Source: an uncultured Lachnospiraceae bacterium
Lineage (GTDB): Bacteria; Bacillota_A; Clostridia; Lachnospirales; Lachnospiraceae
Length of the DNA stretch: 10,532 bases
Assembly (NCBI GenBank): GCA_947178085.1
Contig: CAMWWS010000064.1
Coordinates: forward strand, 1-10,532
Direction: 5' to 3'
Shown here: positions 1 to 6,806 of the stretch, in pieces
Layout of the letters: each line of letters opens with the position of its first letter
Position numbering within the stretch: position 1 is the first letter of the stretch
Translations under genes and position numbers: made by a program
Notes under the pieces: model-generated
What the model was told of the DNA's origin: nothing
Database searches by the model: none
Seen by the model: the letters and a program-made list of their open reading frames with translations, nothing else

Positions 1-71
1 TTTTTCAAGCCGCCGACGGCATACGCGATGTCTGCCTGTCTCGTGGGCTCGGAGATGGGTATAAGAGAAAG
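1..71. other. Illumina Nextera adapter read-through (non-genomic)
   Basis: This stretch is sequencing-library sequence, not genome. Positions 6-29 match the 24-base P7 flow-cell sequence at 20 of 24 bases. Positions 30-37 (GTCTGCCT) sit where the i7 index belongs and differ by one base from the common Nextera N703 adapter index (TTCTGCCT). Positions 38-71 match the 34-base Nextera read-2 transposon adapter with two mismatches, at 58 and 69. The five T at 1-5 become an A run in read direction, as seen when a read passes the end of the molecule. Read on the minus strand, nearly all mismatches are T-to-G or A-to-C, a typical low-quality read-end error. The adapter sequences are recalled from general knowledge. 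The parts occur in exactly the right order and lengths, so confidence is high. Confidence 0.96.
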
Positions 72-738
72 CCCAGATTCTTAACGGCTCTTTTTCGCTC
101 TTTTCTTCTTCCCCACCGATATACGGAATTACATTTTCGATCATCTCCGGCCAATCCTTAAAAGTCTTGCCGGCACCTGAAATCGCCTGATATGTAGTCG
201 CCACTACCTCATATGGCTCGAATTCTTTCCATGCCGTCAGCACCGGAGCATAGCTTTGAATGGAGCAGTTGGGTTTAACAGCAATAAAGCCTCTGGTTGT
301 GCCAAGTCTCTTTTTCTGTGATTCAATCACGTCAAAATGTTCCGGATTTATTTCCGGCACTACCATGGGCACATCAGGCGTCCATCTATGTGCACTGTTG
401 TTGGAAACCACAGGCGTTTCGGTTTTAGCATACTCTTCCTCGATTTTTTTAATTTCTTCCTTGGTCATATCCACTGCCGAAAATACAAAATCTACTTCGG
501 AAGCTACCTTTTCAACTTCATTGACATTTAAAACGACGATTTTCTTAACAGCTTCCGGAATCGGAGTATCCATCTTCCATCTGCCGCTTACCGCTTCTTC
601 ATATGTCATACCTGCGGACCTTGGGCTGGCTGCAATCGTCGTCACCTCAAACCACGGGTGATTCTCCAACAGCGCAATAAATCTCTGCCCTACCATTCCT
701 GTTCCGCCTAAAATTCCTACTCTTAATTTCTCGCTCAT
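72..738 (-). CDS. asd: Aspartate-semialdehyde dehydrogenase, C-terminal part missing
   Basis: Asd reduces L-aspartyl-4-phosphate to aspartate 4-semialdehyde with NADPH in the cytoplasm. This is the branch-point step to lysine/diaminopimelate, threonine and methionine. The 222 visible codons begin MSEKLRVGILGG, with the NADP-binding glycine motif GGTGMVG at about residues 11-17. The nucleophilic cysteine is seen in KPNCSIQ (Cys158), followed by QAISGAG near 184-190. The spacing resembles the archaeal/clostridial type of Asd; family members run to about 360 residues, so roughly 140 are missing. The start is set by AAAGGAG at 749-755, 10 bases upstream of the ATG. Genomic sequence stops at 72 where adapter begins, so the lost 3' end is an assembly limit and not a mutation. 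The gene follows argH by 35 bp with no terminator seen between them, so it is probably co-transcribed from the argH promoter. Confidence 0.93.
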
Positions 739-773
739 TTAAATTTTTCTCCTTTACCACTGTTGTATATTCT

Positions 774-2153
774 CTAGTCTTCTGCAAGATATTCCTTTTC
801 TATCTGAATTACCTTACGCATGGCTTCCGCCCCCGGAGCTCCTACGGTAAGACGTTTCTCCACGCAGGTCTTTAAGCTTATCGCTTCATATAAGTCTTCT
901 TCGAAAACCGTACTGATACTTTTCAATTCTTCTATACCCAGTTCGTCAATCGCACAGCCTTTATCAATACAGAATAAAACCAGTTTCCCGATTATGCTGT
1001 GTGCGTCTCTGAAAGGAACGCCTTTTCCAACCAGATAATCCGCTGCGTCGGTAGCATTTGTAAAGCCCATCATTGCGCTTTTCTCCATAACCGGTTTGTT
1101 GAATTTTATGGTTTTACTCATACCGTCAAACAGCGCAATACATCCTTTTACCGTATCTATGGCGTCAAAGGTAAGCTCTTTATCTTCCTGCATATCCTTA
1201 TTATATGCAAGCGGAAGTCCCTTCATTGTAGTCAGAATTGAAATCAGAGCGCCATATACTCTTCCGGTCTTGCCGCGAATCAGCTCTGCAATGTCAGGGT
1301 TTTTCTTCTGCGGCATAATGCTGCTTCCCGTTGCATATGCATCATCAATCTCTACGAAACGATACTCATTAGAATTCCAGATAATGATTTCTTCGCAGAA
1401 TCTGCTAAGATGCATCATAATCGTAGAAAGTGCAGAAAGAAATTCTATCACATAGTCCCTGTCCGATACGGAATCCATACTGTTCAGAGTCGGCTCCTCA
1501 AACCCAAGCAAAGACGCAGTGTAATATCTATCCAGCGGATAAGTGGTTCCGGCAAGCGCTCCCGCACCAAGAGGACAATAATTCATCCTGTGATAAATAT
1601 CCTTAAGCCTTAGCTTGTCTCTTTTGAACATTTCAAAATATGCACCAATATGATGCGCCAGAGTGACAGGCTGTGCCTTCTGCATATGTGTAAATCCCGG
1701 CATATATGTATCAATATTGTCTTCCATTATCTGTATTAATGTATTAAGCAATTCCTTAAGCAATTCATTCACATTGAGAACTTCAATTCTTGTATACAGC
1801 TTCATATCCAGAGCCACCTGGTCGTTACGACTTCTTCCGGTATGCAGTTTTTTCCCGGCATCTCCAATGCGCTCTATCAGATTAGCTTCCACAAAACTAT
1901 GGATGTCTTCATATTCTTCCGTAATATGTAAGATACCATTCTCTATATCCTGTCTGATTCCTGTCAGACCTTTTACAATCTCATTCTTCTCATCCTCAGT
2001 AAGTATTCCCTGTTTCTCAAGCATCACAACATGGGCAATACTTCCCTCTATATCCTGCGCATAAAATTTCCTGTCAAAAGTTATAGAAGCATTAAAATTG
2101 TATACTAGCTTGTCAGTTTCCTTGGTAAAACGTCCTCCCCAAAGCTGTGCCAT
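774..2153 (-). CDS. argH: Argininosuccinate lyase
   Basis: ArgH splits argininosuccinate into arginine and fumarate, the last step of arginine biosynthesis, as a cytoplasmic homotetramer of the fumarase/aspartase superfamily. The protein is 459 residues, normal for the family. It shows the N-terminal LWGGRF block, HTGRSRNDQ at about 104-112, GFTHMQKAQP with the catalytic-region His156, and the superfamily signature GSSIMPQKKNPD at 276-287 carrying the catalytic serine. The frame is open further upstream and an earlier ATG lies at 2162. The chosen start gives MAQLWGG, as in known ArgH proteins, and sits 10 bases from AAAGGAG (2164-2170), whereas the ATG at 2162 is only one base from that site. 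Still earlier in-frame codons lie upstream of the predicted promoter. The stop is TAG. No argG or other arginine gene is in the window. Confidence 0.97.
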   Translation of the reverse strand: MAQLWGGRFTKETDKLVYNFNASITFDRKFYAQDIEGSIAHVVMLEKQGILTEDEKNEIVKGLTGIRQDIENGILHITEEYEDIHSFVEANLIERIGDAGKKLHTGRSRNDQVALDMKLYTRIEVLNVNELLKELLNTLIQIMEDNIDTYMPGFTHMQKAQPVTLAHHIGAYFEMFKRDKLRLKDIYHRMNYCPLGAGALAGTTYPLDRYYTASLLGFEEPTLNSMDSVSDRDYVIEFLSALSTIMMHLSRFCEEIIIWNSNEYRFVEIDDAYATGSSIMPQKKNPDIAELIRGKTGRVYGALISILTTMKGLPLAYNKDMQEDKELTFDAIDTVKGCIALFDGMSKTIKFNKPVMEKSAMMGFTNATDAADYLVGKGVPFRDAHSIIGKLVLFCIDKGCAIDELGIEELKSISTVFEEDLYEAISLKTCVEKRLTVGAPGAEAMRKVIQIEKEYLAED

Positions 2154-2208
2154 TATATCCATGCTCCTTTCCCAGCTATCTGTTACAAATTTATTAAATC
2201 TGAATTTG

Positions 2209-2237
2209 ATGATACCATAAATACCCTTATATTTCAA
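2209..2237 (-). promoter_or_regulatory. Sigma-A promoter of argH(-asd)
   Basis: Read on the minus strand, a -35 box TTGAAA (2232-2237) and a -10 box TATCAT (2209-2214) are separated by exactly 17 bases, each one base from consensus. Transcription should start near 2202, leaving a leader of about 48 nt before the argH ATG. I looked for an arginine-repressor operator around it and saw no convincing palindrome. The site is predicted by eye only. Confidence 0.72.
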
Positions 2238-2360
2238 TATTACGCTTTACTAATTTTTCACGATTTTTCCAAATTTCCTGTTCATTTAACTTTGTATTTA
2301 AAACACACATTTTCAATTCTTTCATAAAATATCTTATAAACACAGAGGAGATATATCAGA

Positions 2361-3131
2361 ATGCCGTCTATTTTATCTTTAGAAAACATTTCATATTCAT
2401 ATCACAATCTTAAAGGTGAGACAGCTGCCTTATCGGGGATAACATTTCAGGTAAAAGAAGGAGAATTTCTGGCAATCGTAGGGCCTAGCGGCTGCGGTAA
2501 ATCAACCCTCCTCTCTATTATTGCAGGTTTATTAGAACCTGAGAGCGGTGTCCTTTCTTTTAGTCATGCATCCACAATAGGCTATATGCTGCAGCATGAC
2601 CATCTGTTTGAATGGAGAACAATCTATCAGAATGTTATTCTGGGCTTGGAATTAAATAAAAAAGTAACACAGGAAAATATAGATTATGTATTGCAGCTGC
2701 TTAAAGATTATGGGCTTGAATCATTCAAGGACAAAAAGCCCTCCGAACTGTCCGGGGGAATGAAGCAGCGTGCAGCGCTTATACGCACCATGGCTGTTAA
2801 ACCGGATGTGCTTTTGTTAGACGAACCTTTCAGCGCATTGGATTTTCAGACCAGGATGACCGTATCCGCCGATATCGGCAGTATCATTAGGAGCGCCGGC
2901 AAAACCGCAATTCTGATTACCCACGACTTGTCCGAAGCGGTTACTTTAGCAGACAGGGTTCTCGTCTTATCCGGACGTCCGTCAAGTGTGAAATATGAAC
3001 TGCCGGTTTCTTATGTTATTGACCGCAGCAATGCCCTTTCTATACGAAATACGGAAGAATATCAGACTTATTTCAATATATTATGGAAGGAGTTATCAGA
3101 TGATTTTTCAGACAAACCGACAGACAGATAA
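2361..3131 (+). CDS. ABC transporter ATP-binding protein, nitrate/sulfonate/taurine type
   Basis: This is the cytoplasmic ATPase of an importer of the NrtD/SsuB/TauB family; it should pair with the permease encoded just downstream. In its 256 residues the full set of ABC motifs is present: Walker A GPSGCGKST (41-49), Q-loop Gln78, signature LSGGM (130-134), Walker B LLLDE (151-155), the SALD D-loop (158-161) and the H-loop His188. The domain arrangement and size are normal. The ribosome site is AGGAG at 2346-2350, 10 bases from the ATG. The substrate cannot be read from the ATPase; relatives move nitrate, alkanesulfonates, taurine or thiamine precursors. The upstream 207 bp shared with argH are AT-rich. 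TATAAA at 2335-2340 is a possible -10, but I see no good -35 with it. No TPP or other riboswitch was recognised there. Confidence 0.9.
   Translation: MPSILSLENISYSYHNLKGETAALSGITFQVKEGEFLAIVGPSGCGKSTLLSIIAGLLEPESGVLSFSHASTIGYMLQHDHLFEWRTIYQNVILGLELNKKVTQENIDYVLQLLKDYGLESFKDKKPSELSGGMKQRAALIRTMAVKPDVLLLDEPFSALDFQTRMTVSADIGSIIRSAGKTAILITHDLSEAVTLADRVLVLSGRPSSVKYELPVSYVIDRSNALSIRNTEEYQTYFNILWKELSDDFSDKPTDR
3087..3092 (+). promoter_or_regulatory. Ribosome binding site fixing the permease start inside the ATPase gene
   Basis: AAGGAG lies 7 bases before the ATG at 3100 and within the last codons of the ATPase gene. It selects this start over the earlier in-frame ATG at 2995, which would add 35 unrelated residues and overlap the ATPase gene by 137 bp. 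The arrangement suggests translational coupling. Confidence 0.8.
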
Positions 3132-3933
3132 ACATAAAAAAGAAATCCTTTCTAATCAACAGGCATTTATTCTTGCTCATCGCAGGCATCATCATATTAT
3201 TACATTTTTTCGCATTCTTATCCTGATAATTTTTTTAACTGTCTGGGAATTTTCAACGAGAATGGGGTATGTGGATATCTTCTTTTTCAGTTCTCCGACC
3301 TCAATTGTCAGACACTTGTACCGAATGATTTCAGATTCATCGTTTTTCAGTCATACCGGAATCACACTGCTTGAAACCTTAGTGAGTTTTCTTCTTGTCA
3401 CATTCTTAAGCCTTTCTATCGCTATGCTGCTATGGTATCAGGGCAGTCTGTCAGAAATTCTGGAGCCATATCTTGTCGTACTGAATTCACTTCCTAAATC
3501 TGCACTTGCGCCGCTTCTCATTGTATGGCTTGGCACGGGTTCCAAGACAATCATAGTTGCAGGCATCTCAGTTGCCATATTTGGCTCCATTATCAACCTA
3601 TACACGGGCTTTTGCCAGGCGGATGATGATATGCTCAAGCTTATTATTACCCTCGGCGGCAACAGGAAAGACGCCTTATTTAAAGTGATTCTCCCAAGTT
3701 CCATACCCCTGATAATCAGCAATATGAAAGTCAATATCGGACTTTGCCTTGTAGGGGTTATCATAGGAGAATTCCTTGCGGCGAGACGTGGACTCGGATA
3801 TTTGATAATATATGGCTCACAGGTATTTCAATTGAATATGGTTATTACATCAATCATTATTCTATGCGTCATTGCTATGGGACTGTATAAAATTATTCAG
3901 AGTATGGAACATCACTATAAAAAGGTAAACTGA
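3100..3933 (+). CDS. ABC transporter permease, nitrate/sulfonate/taurine type
   Basis: This is the membrane subunit of the importer whose ATPase is encoded immediately upstream; the two genes overlap by 32 bp (3100-3131). The 277-residue protein begins with a basic, cytoplasmic-looking segment. Hydrophobic spans follow, with clear ones near 33-50, 88-112, 124-145, 150-170, 213-226 and 243-263. The EAA-type coupling loop that contacts the ATPase is visible at about 185-203 (LGGNRKDALFKVILPSSIP), followed by the family's GEFLAARRGLGYLI block at 223-236. These features match the SsuC/TauC/NrtB permease family. The substrate is unknown. No periplasmic-type or lipoprotein substrate-binding gene lies next to it: the operon ends at a terminator directly after this stop codon. 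Confidence 0.9.
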   Translation: MIFQTNRQTDKHKKEILSNQQAFILAHRRHHHIITFFRILILIIFLTVWEFSTRMGYVDIFFFSSPTSIVRHLYRMISDSSFFSHTGITLLETLVSFLLVTFLSLSIAMLLWYQGSLSEILEPYLVVLNSLPKSALAPLLIVWLGTGSKTIIVAGISVAIFGSIINLYTGFCQADDDMLKLIITLGGNRKDALFKVILPSSIPLIISNMKVNIGLCLVGVIIGEFLAARRGLGYLIIYGSQVFQLNMVITSIIILCVIAMGLYKIIQSMEHHYKKVN

Positions 3934-3957
3934 CAGGTCAGGTTACCTGACCTTTTT
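3934..3957 (+). terminator. Intrinsic terminator of the ABC transporter operon
   Basis: AGGTCAGG (3935-3942) and CCTGACCT (3946-3953) form a perfect 8-bp stem with a TTA loop, followed by a T run to 3957. It begins right after the permease stop codon. The stop codon of the convergent nrdG gene (3956-3958) lies in the T run. On the minus strand the same hairpin lacks a T tract, so it acts mainly for the plus-strand operon. Confidence 0.9.
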
Positions 3958-4474
3958 ATTCCCAGAGAACAATTTTTCCGGAATTCATGGATTTATTCAC
4001 ATCAATGATTCTCTGGTTGGAAGAACCTCTAAACCGCAGACTGATATCCTTAAATTCTTCCACAAATTCTCCATCCACTACAACATCCAGATAAGAGAGC
4101 ATTTCTTCAGTTTCCTGCCATTTTTTACAGAAATCCTGCAAAATATCTTTATCGTACAGATAACCTGTATAACACCAGACGGACTTTTCAGGATATTTTT
4201 CCTTTACACTGCGAAGCAGGGGCAAAAGCCCCTGTTGATTCACGTATTCCATCGGCTCTCCGCCAAGCAGTGTCAGCCCCGCTATATAAGATGGCTCCAG
4301 AAGCTCTAGAATTTTCTCTATATCTTCTTTTTCAAACTGCCTGCCATATTGAAAATCCCACGTCATCTCATTAAAACAGCCTTTGCAGTGATGAGTGCAT
4401 CCACTCACGAACAGAGTGACCCTAACCCCCGGTCCGTTGGCTATATCACATTCTTTAATTTCCGAATAATACAT
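3956..4474 (-). CDS. nrdG: Anaerobic ribonucleoside-triphosphate reductase activating protein
   Basis: NrdG is a cytoplasmic radical-SAM enzyme that uses a [4Fe-4S] cluster and S-adenosylmethionine to create the glycyl radical on NrdD. The 172-residue protein has the cluster motif CTHHCKGC with Cys26, Cys30 and Cys33, and the SAM-contacting GGEP at 71-74. Its N-terminus has the NGPGVR segment (13-18) common in this family. Its length is typical of the short NrdG type. A GAGGG ribosome site (4481-4485) lies 6 bases before the ATG and overlaps the nrdD stop codon. Only 9 bases separate the two genes, so translation is likely coupled. The stop codon falls in the T run of the convergent operon's terminator. 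Confidence 0.96.
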   Translation of the reverse strand: MYYSEIKECDIANGPGVRVTLFVSGCTHHCKGCFNEMTWDFQYGRQFEKEDIEKILELLEPSYIAGLTLLGGEPMEYVNQQGLLPLLRSVKEKYPEKSVWCYTGYLYDKDILQDFCKKWQETEEMLSYLDVVVDGEFVEEFKDISLRFRGSSNQRIIDVNKSMNSGKIVLWE

Positions 4475-4483
4475 TCATATCCC

Positions 4484-6646
4484 TCACAGATGTAAAACTC
4501 TTTCTTTAATCTCCTGCGTCCGCCCCTGATTCCAGAATTGTGTGCCTATATATCCGCAGGTTCGCCTTGCTACATTCATTTTATTCTGGTCTTTGTTTCC
4601 ACAGTTCGGGCACTCCCAAATCAGTTTACCGTCGCTGTCTGTCACGATTTTAATCTCTCCATGATAATCACAGACCTGACAATAATCGCTCTTGGTATTC
4701 AGTTCCGCATACATGATATTATCATAAATATGTTTCATAACGGCAAGTACTGCATCAATATTATCTTCCATATTCGGCACTTCCACATAACTTATTGCAC
4801 CGCCGGGAGACAGCTCCTGAAACTGCGATTCAAATGTAAGCTTATCGAAAGCATTGATTTCTTCGGTCACATGCACGTGATAGCTGTTCGTAATATAGCT
4901 CTTATCCGTTACACCTGAAATAATGCCAAAACGTTTCTGCAGGCATTTAGAGAATTTATACGTCGTGGACTCTAATGGAGTGCCGTATAAGCTGAAATCA
5001 ATATTTGTTTCTTCTCTCCATTTCTTACATGCAGCATTCAAACGCTGCATAACCTCTAACGCGAACGGAGTTGCTTCCGGGTCCGTATGAGACTTTCCGG
5101 TCATATATCTTGTACATTCGCACAATCCGGCATATCCAAGTGAAATCGTGGAATATCCGCCGTATAGTAATTCATCGATTGGTTCACCCTTTTTAAGCCT
5201 TGCCAAAGCGCCATACTGCCACAGAATAGGTGCTACGTCAGATGGTGTACCTTTCAGCCGCTCATGCCTGCACATCAACGCACGCCTGCACAGCTCCAGC
5301 CTTTCATCAAATATCTTCCAGAATTCATTTACATCTTTTCCCGATGAGCATGCAATATCTACAAGATTTATCGTCACTACACCCTGATTGAATCTTCCGT
5401 AAAATTTCGGTTTATTATTCTTATCATGATACACTGTCAGGAAAGAACGGCAGCCCATACAGGTATAACAATTGCCGTCTTTTAATTTTTTCATAATCTT
5501 CTCGGAAATATAATCGGGAACCATTCTCTTAGCCGTGCATTTAGCCGCAAGCTTAGTCAGATACCAATATTTACTGTCCTCATGAATGTTATCCTCTTCT
5601 AAAACATAAATCAGCTTCGGGAACGCAGGGGTGATATAAACGCCCTTTTCATTCTTCACGCCGCGGATACGCTGATTAAGCATCTCCTCAATTACCATTG
5701 CAAGGTCATCCCTGGTCTGTCCTTCCGGCGCTTCATCAATATACATAAATACGGTAACAAACGGTGCCTGCCCATTGGTAGTCATCAGCGTAATAACCTG
5801 ATACTGTATCATCTGTACTCCGCGGTTTATTTCCTCCCTGACACGTACCTCAGCAATTTTATTTATCTGCTCCTCCGATACATCAATACCGGCTGTTTCC
5901 AGTTCTTCTCTGACAACCCTGCGCAGTTTCTCACGGCTCACCTGTACAAAAGGTGCTAAATGCGCCAGCGATATGCTCTGACCGCCATACTGCGAACTGG
6001 CAATCTGTGCAATGCACTGCGTAGCAACATTACATGCCGTAGAAAAGCTCTTAGGCGTATCAATCATAGTCTCACTTATTACGGTTCCGTTCTGCAGCAT
6101 ATCTTCCAGATTGACCAGACAGCAATTATGCATATGCTGTGCAAAATAGTCTGCATCATGGAAATGGATTATACCCTGTTCATGAGCTTCCACTATGTCA
6201 GGCGGAAGCAGGAATCTTTTCGTAATATCCTTACTTACCTCTCCAGCCATATAATCTCGCTGTACACTGTTCACAGTCGGATTTTTATTGGAATTCTCCT
6301 GCTTTACTTCCTCATTATTACATTCCAAAAGGCTTAATATCTGCTGATCCGTAGAATTGGATTTACGTACAAGAGCACGCCTGTACCTGTAAGTAATATA
6401 ATTTCTGGCCATAGAATAGGCGTTATGCTCCATCAACTGGTTCTCCACCATATCCTGAATTTCTTCTACACTTGGAGAACGCTTCATTTCTTCGCAACTC
6501 TCGGCAACCGTCCTGGAAATTTCATCGATTTCTTCTTCTGAAATTTTTTCCATTCCTTCGACGCTGTTATTTGCTTTTCGTATAGCTGACGAAATCTTCT
6601 CCAAATCAAAAGCAACTTCTGCACCGCTTCTTTTAATAATCTTCAT
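4484..6646 (-). CDS. nrdD: Anaerobic (class III) ribonucleoside-triphosphate reductase
   Basis: NrdD reduces ribonucleoside triphosphates to deoxy forms without oxygen, using a glycyl radical installed by NrdG. The 720-residue protein starts with an ATP-cone allosteric domain (about 3-93, MKIIKRSGAEVAFD). The catalytic barrel contains HNCCLVNL near 174-181, with the presumed active-site cysteine at 175 or 176. The C-terminal zinc site is Cys656, Cys659, Cys679 and Cys682, and the radical site is RTCGYIG with Gly698. The frame stays open upstream for 72 more codons, but these cover the predicted promoter. The start chosen gives the standard MKIIKR N-terminus and follows GGGGG (6653-6657) by 6 bases. 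It forms an operon with nrdG and is probably controlled by NrdR through the palindromes at 6682-6745. Confidence 0.97.
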   Translation of the reverse strand: MKIIKRSGAEVAFDLEKISSAIRKANNSVEGMEKISEEEIDEISRTVAESCEEMKRSPSVEEIQDMVENQLMEHNAYSMARNYITYRYRRALVRKSNSTDQQILSLLECNNEEVKQENSNKNPTVNSVQRDYMAGEVSKDITKRFLLPPDIVEAHEQGIIHFHDADYFAQHMHNCCLVNLEDMLQNGTVISETMIDTPKSFSTACNVATQCIAQIASSQYGGQSISLAHLAPFVQVSREKLRRVVREELETAGIDVSEEQINKIAEVRVREEINRGVQMIQYQVITLMTTNGQAPFVTVFMYIDEAPEGQTRDDLAMVIEEMLNQRIRGVKNEKGVYITPAFPKLIYVLEEDNIHEDSKYWYLTKLAAKCTAKRMVPDYISEKIMKKLKDGNCYTCMGCRSFLTVYHDKNNKPKFYGRFNQGVVTINLVDIACSSGKDVNEFWKIFDERLELCRRALMCRHERLKGTPSDVAPILWQYGALARLKKGEPIDELLYGGYSTISLGYAGLCECTRYMTGKSHTDPEATPFALEVMQRLNAACKKWREETNIDFSLYGTPLESTTYKFSKCLQKRFGIISGVTDKSYITNSYHVHVTEEINAFDKLTFESQFQELSPGGAISYVEVPNMEDNIDAVLAVMKHIYDNIMYAELNTKSDYCQVCDYHGEIKIVTDSDGKLIWECPNCGNKDQNKMNVARRTCGYIGTQFWNQGRTQEIKERVLHL

Positions 6647-6681
6647 ACCTGACCCCCAACAATCATGTAAATTACATTTTG

Positions 6682-6697
6682 ATACTATATATAGATT
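6682..6697. promoter_or_regulatory. Weak NrdR-box-like site
   Basis: ATACTATATATAGATT agrees with the remembered NrdR pattern (ACACTATATATAGTGT type) at 13 of 16 positions, but the right arm is degraded. Its centre lies 20 bp (about two helix turns) from that of the strong box at 6702-6717, in the presumed nrdD leader. It may be an accessory site or chance in AT-rich DNA. Confidence 0.4.
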
Positions 6698-6701
6698 GTA
6701 T

Positions 6702-6717
6702 GCACTACATATTGTGC
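6702..6717. promoter_or_regulatory. NrdR box in the nrdD leader
   Basis: GCACTACATATTGTGC closely fits the NrdR operator pattern (ACAC-W-ATAT-W-GTGT type). Its outer arms TGCAC and GTGCA (6701-6718) are perfectly inverted. NrdR is the ATP-cone repressor of ribonucleotide reductase genes in bacteria. The box lies downstream of the predicted start site, about +15 to +30, a position that would block transcription. It shares the 12-mer ACTACATATTGT with the box at 6730-6745. Confidence 0.75.
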
Positions 6718-6729
6718 ACCGCGCATTGT

Positions 6730-6745
6730 ATACTACATATTGTAT
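6730..6745. promoter_or_regulatory. NrdR box covering the nrdD -10 element
   Basis: ATACTACATATTGTAT is a 16-base palindrome-like site of the NrdR type. It contains the predicted -10 hexamer of the nrdD promoter (6739-6744), so bound repressor would block RNA polymerase directly. Its centre lies 28 bp from that of the box at 6702-6717. Confidence 0.72.
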
Positions 6746-6766
6746 CATTATAAAAATATATGTCAA
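6739..6766 (-). promoter_or_regulatory. Sigma-A promoter of nrdD-nrdG
   Basis: On the minus strand a perfect -35 TTGACA (6761-6766) and a -10 TACAAT (6739-6744) are spaced by 16 bases. Transcription should start near 6732, leaving a leader of about 86 nt before nrdD. The -10 lies inside one NrdR-like box and the leader holds two more. Confidence 0.75.
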
Positions 6767-6806
6767 GGTATTGTATGCAATATTTATAATAATATTTTGG
6801 ATGATA

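Noticed and set aside
1663..2064. A 133-codon plus-strand open frame opposite argH.
   Set aside because: It lies wholly antisense to a strongly supported enzyme gene, has no family features, and its Ser/Ile/Cys-rich composition is what antisense frames in this DNA give.
2154..2237. A 28-residue N-terminal extension of ArgH.
   Set aside because: Most of it lies in the promoter and leader. The ATG at 2153 gives the family N-terminus MAQLWGG and has the best ribosome-site spacing.
2238..2360. Possible riboswitch or strong promoter upstream of the ABC transporter genes.
   Set aside because: I saw no conserved riboswitch core. The -10-like TATAAA at 2335-2340 has only a 3-of-6 match at the -35 position, too weak to annotate.
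2995..3099. An earlier in-frame ATG for the permease, lengthening it by 35 residues inside the ATPase gene.
   Set aside because: No ribosome site precedes it, and the residues do not look like a permease N-terminus. AAGGAG at 3087-3092 fits the ATG at 3100.
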